Shown one piece after another: positions 12,844-17,639 of a stretch of 17,639 nt of DNA; position 1 is the first letter of the stretch; each line of letters opens with the position of its first letter. This stretch comes from Gemmatimonadota bacterium (GTDB lineage Bacteria; Gemmatimonadota; Gemmatimonadetes; Gemmatimonadales; GWC2-71-9). Both the position numbers and the translations under genes were made by a program. The stretch spans positions 1-17,639 of the forward strand of contig QHUF01000097.1 in assembly GCA_003221075.1 (NCBI GenBank), given 5' to 3'. The notes below the pieces were generated by a model that worked only from the letters and a program-made list of their open reading frames with translations, searched no databases and was not told the DNA's origin.

Positions 12844-15800
12844 GACGCCCCAGTCACTACTGAGCAAGTTCGTGAAGTTAAAGATGTCCAATCGAATCTG
12901 AAGACTGTTGCCTTTGCCGCCGATGTTCCGGCTCACATCCTGGGAGACGCTGAGATCCGCGCGAGCGATCATCGGCAGGAATATTGCGTTCCGGCGCGCG
13001 TACTCGCCCCGATGGTCCCTGAGGTAGGGGTCTTGGTTAATGAACGCTTCCCAGGCCGCAGTCTGCTCTGCGGGCGTCCAGACAGCAGTGTCTGCGGGGA
13101 CGGGGCTGAATCGCACGAACTTTCTGACAAAGTTCATCTCGCCCGTGTTGCGCGGGATGTAAATCAAATCATTGCCCGACGCTCCATCCCCATTCATGTC
13201 GCCGTTGAAGGCGTAGCTGCCGTTGCCGATGCTGCGGTCCTCGAAGTACACGCTGATGCTCGTCGGCCCGATGCGCAGGAAATCGCGCGAATAGCTCACG
13301 GCGGCGAAGACTCGGTGGCCCGGGGAGAATTGCGAGTACCCGGCTACCGGATTGTTTGGGTCGATCGCGATCGGGTTGCCGGACCATGAGCCCGATGCGA
13401 TCGAGCCGGGATCTACGGTGTTCTTGCTCCTGCCATAGCTATACCCGACCTTCGCGAACAGGCCGTCTTTGAATGCACGCTCGAGCGAAACAGCGAAGTT
13501 CCACGAGTGCCCAATTCCCTGGTTCGTCAATACAGTCGCGTCGCTGACATTCTGATAAATGCGACTCGGGATACACCCAGGGGTCGAGCAGACCCAACGC
13601 GGGCGCCCGTCGGGACCCGAAAAGGAGGTCTGCGGGGCCGGCAAATTGGCATTGATGTACGCAATGCCGTTTACGTCCTTCGAGTAGAGATACTCGGCCG
13701 TGCCAGTCAGGTCCCAGGGCAGCTTCTGGTCGATTGCGAGATTACTGCGCCAGAGCTGCGGGAACTTAAACTTGGGATCGGTGAGGGCAAGGTTGAATTG
13801 CGCCGCCGGTCCGCCCTTGATCAGAGAATCGGCCGGCTTGTAATGATTCGGATCAGGATTAAAGGGATACGCCGTGGTATTGGGCGCCGAGATGAAACCG
13901 GTCAGCACCCCCGTGTTCCCGATCTGGTTCGAGATCCACACATACGCGGGACGGCCGGTGAATATGCCGGTGCCGCCGCGAATCTGCGTGTTGTGCTGGC
14001 CACCCACATCGTAGTTGAAGCCTACACGTGGCGAGAACAGCGGGTTGACTCCCGGAAGTGCGCCGCTGTTGTAATGAATCGGCGCGCCGGTCGCATCGCG
14101 GAACGTCATCGTGTCCGCTACCGGGTTGTCATACGCAGTGTTCTTGAATTTCGGCAAATCCACGCGCAATCCGCCGGTGATCGTGAGATTGGGACCGGGC
14201 TTCCATTCATCCTGGAGGTACGCGCCAGCATACAGAACATCGAGCGGCTGGACCGGCTCCGTCTGCCCGGAGATGTTCGAGTAGCGGTACTGAAACAGCC
14301 GCATCGTGACCGGCGACGTCGTGCGTGCCGGATTCGCGAGGAAACTATCGGCGGCGGCGTAGAAGTCCCCGAGCGAATTGAAGACGTAAATACTTTGCGC
14401 GCCTTGGAAGAACACGTTCGTCGAGTGATACTTCTCCACGCTCACCCCGAACGTCACCGAATGTTTCGGCAGATAGAAGGTAAAGTTGTCCTGCAATTGA
14501 TAGCTATGGTAGAACAGCTTGTTCTTCGGGGTAAACGGCTCGAACCCGAATGTGGTGTAGCTCCGGCCGCCCTGAAGAATCTCAACTTCAGGGAAGTACG
14601 GCCCGTCGACATTCTTCCGGCTCTCGTTGCTGGTGTTGTATCCGAGGATCAGGTTGTTGGACTTGTTACTTCCCAGCGTCGAGTTCCATTCGCCGACGAC
14701 CGAGCGCAGGTTTTCCAGAATGGCGTAATTCGAGTTCGCGAAGTTCAAGGCATCCAGACTGGTCCTGCGGTTCCCGAACCCGAGCGAGTTCGAGTTTGAG
14801 ACCAGCACGTCGGTGGTCGAATTCAGCAGTGTGTAGCGGAGGTTGAACTTATTGTGCTCGTTCAGGTTGTAATCGAGCCGCGCCAGAAAGCGTTCTGATG
14901 GGGTCTTGAAGTCGTATCCCTGATACGGACCGGTGACATAGTTGAAGCTGTTCTTCAGGAAGCGGCTGAGCGAGTCGAGGTCTGATGCCAGCACTCGCGT
15001 CACGTTTGAGCCGGTATCGGCGGGACCGGTGGACGCCCGGAAGGTCGTTCCCGGGTTCGTTTGACCATCGTTCTCGTAATTCCCGAAGAAGAACAATTTG
15101 TTGCGAATGACCGGTCCGCCGATCGAACCGCTGATGTTGTGGTATTTGAAAGTGCCGGGGTTGAACTTGTTTGGTCCTGCCTGCGTGCCGACGAACGAGT
15201 TATCACGAGTACTGAAGAACATCGTGCCACTGAAATCGTTCGTGCCGCTCTTCGTCACCATATTGATCCCGGCCCCGACGAAATTGCCCTGCCGCACGTC
15301 ATAGGGCGCGACGTTTACCTGCACCTGGTCGAGCGCATCCAGCGAGATCGGTGCGACGTTGGTGCGATCGCCGGGTTCGCCCCCCAAACCGAACGAATTG
15401 TTGAAGTACGATCCGTCTACGGTCATGTTGTTCAATCGGTTGTCCTGACCGGCGAACGAGACGAATGAGAGGGCTCCAGACGATGTGGGTTGCTGGGTCG
15501 CAGTGTATTGCGGCGTGAGCCGCAGCAGGTCTTCGACGCGCCGGCTGATCGTCGGGAGATGTGCGATCTGCTGCGTAGTCACCGTCGTAGCGGCGCCGGT
15601 GCGCTCCGCGCTGAAGACCGAGCCCGCCGCCGGCGCGGTGACCGTGATGGGTGTCAGCTCGACGGTAGCGTGTGCCAGCACGAAGCGCACATCGGACGTC
15701 ACGCCCAGGGTCAGGTCAATGCCGTTCTCAATTGCCGGCCGGTAGCCCACCTGCGAGACGCTCACCCGATAGGGGCCGCCCACGCGCATGCCGGGAATGG

Positions 15801-16020
15801 TGAACCGGCCGTCCGCCCGCGAGACTGCCGAGTACGTCGTGCCGGACGGTCGGTGCACGGCGACCACGCGCGCGCCTTCGACCGGTGTGCCGGCGGAGTC
15901 CGTTGCGATGCCGGCGATGGCAGAGGTCGTGACGCCTTGGGCCAGCGCCGAGCCCACCACGAACATCGAAAAGACCGCCGCAGCCACGAGGGCGCGGCCA
16001 GAGCCAACGATCCAGCGCAT
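12664..16020 (-). CDS. Oar-like TonB-dependent receptor with carboxypeptidase-regulatory domain
   Basis: 1118 residues. Signal peptide cleaved after GSALA (residue 27). CarboxypepD_reg domain at about 33-118 (IAGIATDSAGTPVEGARVV), plug at about 125-260 containing the Oar-type segment QDNRLNNMTVDGSYFNNSFG, and GINMVTKSGTNDFSGTMFF at the plug-barrel transition. A long beta-barrel ends in the aromatic RYMFNW, as expected for outer-membrane insertion. Oar-type receptors in myxobacteria and Bacteroidota take part in secretion or uptake of large substrates; the ligand here is unknown. The ATG at 16020 is chosen for its strong ribosome binding site and because it begins the signal peptide; the upstream open frame is Cys/Arg/Pro-rich non-coding sequence. 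It lies 94 bp downstream of lptG on the same strand and may share its transcript. Its 3' end is antisense to the permease tail. Confidence 0.93.
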   Translation of the reverse strand: MRWIVGSGRALVAAAVFSMFVVGSALAQGVTTSAIAGIATDSAGTPVEGARVVAVHRPSGTTYSAVSRADGRFTIPGMRVGGPYRVSVSQVGYRPAIENGIDLTLGVTSDVRFVLAHATVELTPITVTAPAAGSVFSAERTGAATTVTTQQIAHLPTISRRVEDLLRLTPQYTATQQPTSSGALSFVSFAGQDNRLNNMTVDGSYFNNSFGLGGEPGDRTNVAPISLDALDQVQVNVAPYDVRQGNFVGAGINMVTKSGTNDFSGTMFFSTRDNSFVGTQAGPNKFNPGTFKYHNISGSIGGPVIRNKLFFFGNYENDGQTNPGTTFRASTGPADTGSNVTRVLASDLDSLSRFLKNSFNYVTGPYQGYDFKTPSERFLARLDYNLNEHNKFNLRYTLLNSTTDVLVSNSNSLGFGNRRTSLDALNFANSNYAILENLRSVVGEWNSTLGSNKSNNLILGYNTSNESRKNVDGPYFPEVEILQGGRSYTTFGFEPFTPKNKLFYHSYQLQDNFTFYLPKHSVTFGVSVEKYHSTNVFFQGAQSIYVFNSLGDFYAAADSFLANPARTTSPVTMRLFQYRYSNISGQTEPVQPLDVLYAGAYLQDEWKPGPNLTITGGLRVDLPKFKNTAYDNPVADTMTFRDATGAPIHYNSGALPGVNPLFSPRVGFNYDVGGQHNTQIRGGTGIFTGRPAYVWISNQIGNTGVLTGFISAPNTTAYPFNPDPNHYKPADSLIKGGPAAQFNLALTDPKFKFPQLWRSNLAIDQKLPWDLTGTAEYLYSKDVNGIAYINANLPAPQTSFSGPDGRPRWVCSTPGCIPSRIYQNVSDATVLTNQGIGHSWNFAVSLERAFKDGLFAKVGYSYGRSKNTVDPGSIASGSWSGNPIAIDPNNPVAGYSQFSPGHRVFAAVSYSRDFLRIGPTSISVYFEDRSIGNGSYAFNGDMNGDGASGNDLIYIPRNTGEMNFVRKFVRFSPVPADTAVWTPAEQTAAWEAFINQDPYLRDHRGEYARRNAIFLPMIARADLSVSQDVSRNIGGKGNSLQIRLDIFNFTNLLSSDWGVSQGFVTTRPLTSTGVDAFGAPTYTLANVGHSLISHTFQKNVSTLDVWRMQLGVRYMFNW

Positions 16021-16027
16021 GGATGGA

Positions 16028-16036
16028 CCTCTCCTT
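16028..16036 (-). promoter_or_regulatory. Ribosome binding site of the Oar-like receptor
   Basis: AAGGAGAGG on the minus strand, seven bases before the ATG at 16020. It decides the start against a longer frame open to 16212. The rest of 16021-16114 holds no convincing terminator and only a weak TTGACG without a matching -10. Confidence 0.75.
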
Positions 16037-16114
16037 CGAGGGAACGAATGCCGGGTGCTGGCGACCATCGAGACGGGGAGAAAGTCGCCCGGCCTCGGGG
16101 GCGCGTCAAGGACG

Positions 16115-17218
16115 TTAGGTGGGCGCTTTACGCAGCAGATACACGGCCGCGACACCAACGAGGATATTCGGCGTCCACGCAGCGAGCGCGGGAGGCAACA
16201 CGCCTCCGGCACCGACTGCTTTTGCCAGCTGAAACATCAGCAGGACGATGAAGGTCGTGGCCAGGCTCGCCGCGACGCCCCACGCCGCGCCGCTCTTGGG
16301 ACTCGAGATCGCGAGCGGCGCCCCGAACAGCGCGATCAAGAGACAAATGAACGGAATCGCGATCTTGAGCGCGAGCTCGACCTGCAGTTTCTTCGCGTTC
16401 GAGCCGCTGCGTGTCAGCGCATCGATATAGCGCCGCAGCTCGGCATACCGCATTTCGTCGGGCGCCTTGGGCTCGGCGAGGAGATCGACCGGCCGCTCCG
16501 TCATGGTACGCGTCTGCATCGAATCGAACTCGAAGGCGGTCTCGCCGCCGGGCTCGTTGCCGGCGAGATAGCGGAGCGTGCCGCGAACCATGGTCCAGCG
16601 CGGCCGGATCTTGCCGCTGTCGCTGTAGACCGCCCGCTGCGCCGCCAGCACGATCGTCGGGTACGCCGCGCCCGTCCCTTCTCGCTCCAGCATCAGATCC
16701 GTCATCTCCCGCGTCCGCAGCTCGAGGGCGCGAATCGCGTAGACCCAGCCACGGTCGGCGCGGTACACGAAGTTGTAGCGCGAGCTGGTGGATCGAATCG
16801 CCTTCTCGCCCAGCATCTCGAGACGGCGCGACGTGGCGACCGGAGCGATTTCCCCAAGCAGCAGGCCGGCGATGAACGCGGCGCCGGCGGCGCCGAACAG
16901 CGGCCGCACCAGCCGGTGAAACGAGATGCCCGACGCCTTGGCCGCAGTGAGCTCGGAGTGCCGGCCGAGCGACCCCACGGTGAAGACCGTGGCGAACAGC
17001 ACGGCGACCGGCAGCACGAGAAACATCTTCTCGGGCAGGTCGAAGATGTATGACAGCGCCACCGCGCCGGGCTTGATCCCGCGCGCCATGTAGGTGTCGA
17101 GCCTGTCGGTCAGATCGATGACGATGACGAGAATCGGAAAGCCGATCAGCGTGATGAGGAAGACGCGCAGCCACTCGCGGAGCAAGTAGCGGTCGAGCGT
17201 CCGCAATGTGATCTTCAC
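16115..17218 (-). CDS. lptG: LptG, lipopolysaccharide export permease subunit (YjgP/YjgQ family)
   Basis: 367 residues. N-terminal coupling helix and TM1-3: LDRYLLREWLRVFLITLIGF (8-27), then VIDLTDRLDTYM (34-45) and LPEKMFLVLPVAVLFATVFT (61-80). The conserved cytoplasmic loop is SLGRHSELTAAKASGIS (83-99), matching the (N/H)EL-x-A-x(2)-ASGIS motif that contacts the LptB ATPase. A periplasmic beta-jellyroll follows (about 125-275), then three C-terminal helices including IPFICLLIALFGAPLAISS. With LptF and LptB it extracts lipopolysaccharide from the inner membrane and passes it to LptC and LptA. GTG start overlaps the lptF stop (GTGA). Which subunit is F and which is G rests on gene order and the N-terminal sequence. 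Confidence 0.88.
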   Translation of the reverse strand: MKITLRTLDRYLLREWLRVFLITLIGFPILVIVIDLTDRLDTYMARGIKPGAVALSYIFDLPEKMFLVLPVAVLFATVFTVGSLGRHSELTAAKASGISFHRLVRPLFGAAGAAFIAGLLLGEIAPVATSRRLEMLGEKAIRSTSSRYNFVYRADRGWVYAIRALELRTREMTDLMLEREGTGAAYPTIVLAAQRAVYSDSGKIRPRWTMVRGTLRYLAGNEPGGETAFEFDSMQTRTMTERPVDLLAEPKAPDEMRYAELRRYIDALTRSGSNAKKLQVELALKIAIPFICLLIALFGAPLAISSPKSGAAWGVAASLATTFIVLLMFQLAKAVGAGGVLPPALAAWTPNILVGVAAVYLLRKAPT

Positions 17219-17639
17219 AGTCGATTCCGAATCTTTCCCACCCAACCGAACAGCGTTTCCTTCAGCTCGTCCCAATCACCGCCGTGCGCGGTGCTGTCGA
17301 CGCGTCGCACGGAGAGCAGTAGCGGGATCGCGACGGCGAGGAAAATGAGATTCGGCGTCCACATCGCGAAGAACGGCGGCACGATGAGCCGGTCGCCCAG
17401 CTCCTCGCCGCCGATGAGGCCGACGTAGTACACCGAGAAGACCGCCAGGCTCGTGCCGATCACGAGCCCTACGCCGCCCCGCGGGTAGCGAATCGCGAGC
17501 GGCATGCCGAGCAGCGCGAAGATCACGCACGCGGCCGAGATCGCCAGCTTCTTCTGGATCTCGACGTCGTAGATCGCTGCCCGCTGGCGCGCGGACCGGA
17601 GCCGCTGGCTGTAGGCCGACGGCATCTGCGAGGTATACG
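17215..17639 (-). CDS. lptF: LptF, lipopolysaccharide export permease subunit (partial, 5' end outside window)
   Basis: About 140 C-terminal residues of a YjgP/YjgQ-family permease; the frame is still open at the window edge, so the start is missing. Visible are the end of the periplasmic domain (YSQRLRSARQRAAIYDVEIQ), then LAISAACVIFALLGMPLAIR with the conserved PLAIR, the GVGLVIGTSLAVFSVYYVGL helix, and the last helix after FFAMWTPNLIFLAVAIPLLL. Works in the inner membrane with LptG and the LptB ATPase. It ends in a GTGA overlap with lptG, so the two subunits are made from one message. No oddities in the visible part. Confidence 0.88.
   Translation of the reverse strand, partial: YTSQMPSAYSQRLRSARQRAAIYDVEIQKKLAISAACVIFALLGMPLAIRYPRGGVGLVIGTSLAVFSVYYVGLIGGEELGDRLIVPPFFAMWTPNLIFLAVAIPLLLSVRRVDSTAHGGDWDELKETLFGWVGKIRNRL

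Noticed and set aside
13507..14799. 430-codon plus-strand open frame antisense to the Oar-like receptor
   Set aside because: Arg/Val/Ile-rich with no recognisable motif and no ribosome binding site. The opposite strand encodes a convincing beta-barrel.
16021..16212. 64-codon N-terminal extension of the Oar-like receptor
   Set aside because: The extension is Cys/Arg/Pro-rich, would bury the signal peptide, overlaps lptG, and ignores the strong AAGGAGAGG site before the ATG at 16020.

Overview
The window is GC-rich DNA from a chromosome. A SusC/RagA-SusD/RagB pair and an Oar-like TonB receptor, combined with high GC, ECF sigma factors and frequent GTG starts, fit a Gemmatimonadota-type soil or sediment bacterium. 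That taxonomic call is inference from gene families only. I see no rRNA, tRNA, CRISPR array, insertion sequence or phage gene.

Left block (45-3100, minus strand): five genes joined end to end by 4-base ATGA or GTGA stop/start overlaps. In transcription order they are an ECF sigma factor of the SigR type, an RsrA-like zinc anti-sigma factor, a short DUF92 membrane protein, a geranylgeranyl-reductase-family flavoprotein and a flavin reductase. This looks like a thiol/redox-sensing switch translationally linked to enzymes that could act on prenyl lipids. It is the most interesting unit here.

Divergent from it (3174-4948, plus strand) is a small V4R-like ligand-binding protein coupled by ATGA to an M24 metallopeptidase. 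The peptidase gene converges on, and overlaps by 74 bp, a heme A synthase gene (4875-5705, minus strand).

Centre (5902-10858): a SusC-type outer-membrane transporter and its SusD-type lipoprotein, ended by a strong intrinsic terminator. No hydrolase or regulator gene accompanies them. Next, on the minus strand, is a small lipoprotein gene that appears frameshifted (10857-11232). It is divergent from an APC amino-acid permease (11323-12843). The permease lacks its last membrane helix and runs through a tandem 8-mer repeat into the antisense of the next gene.

Right block (12664-17639, minus strand): the end of lptF, then lptG (GTGA overlap), then after 94 bp an Oar-like TonB-dependent receptor. 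LptF and LptG form the inner-membrane part of the lipopolysaccharide export machine, so this end and the SusCD pair both concern the outer membrane.

Short tandem 7- or 8-base repeats occur at three separate places (1270-1297, 4561-4588, 12630-12661), each inside or at the end of a coding region. Gene-free stretches are all under 300 bases: 1-44, 3101-3173, 5706-5901, 10774-10856, 11233-11322 and 16021-16114.
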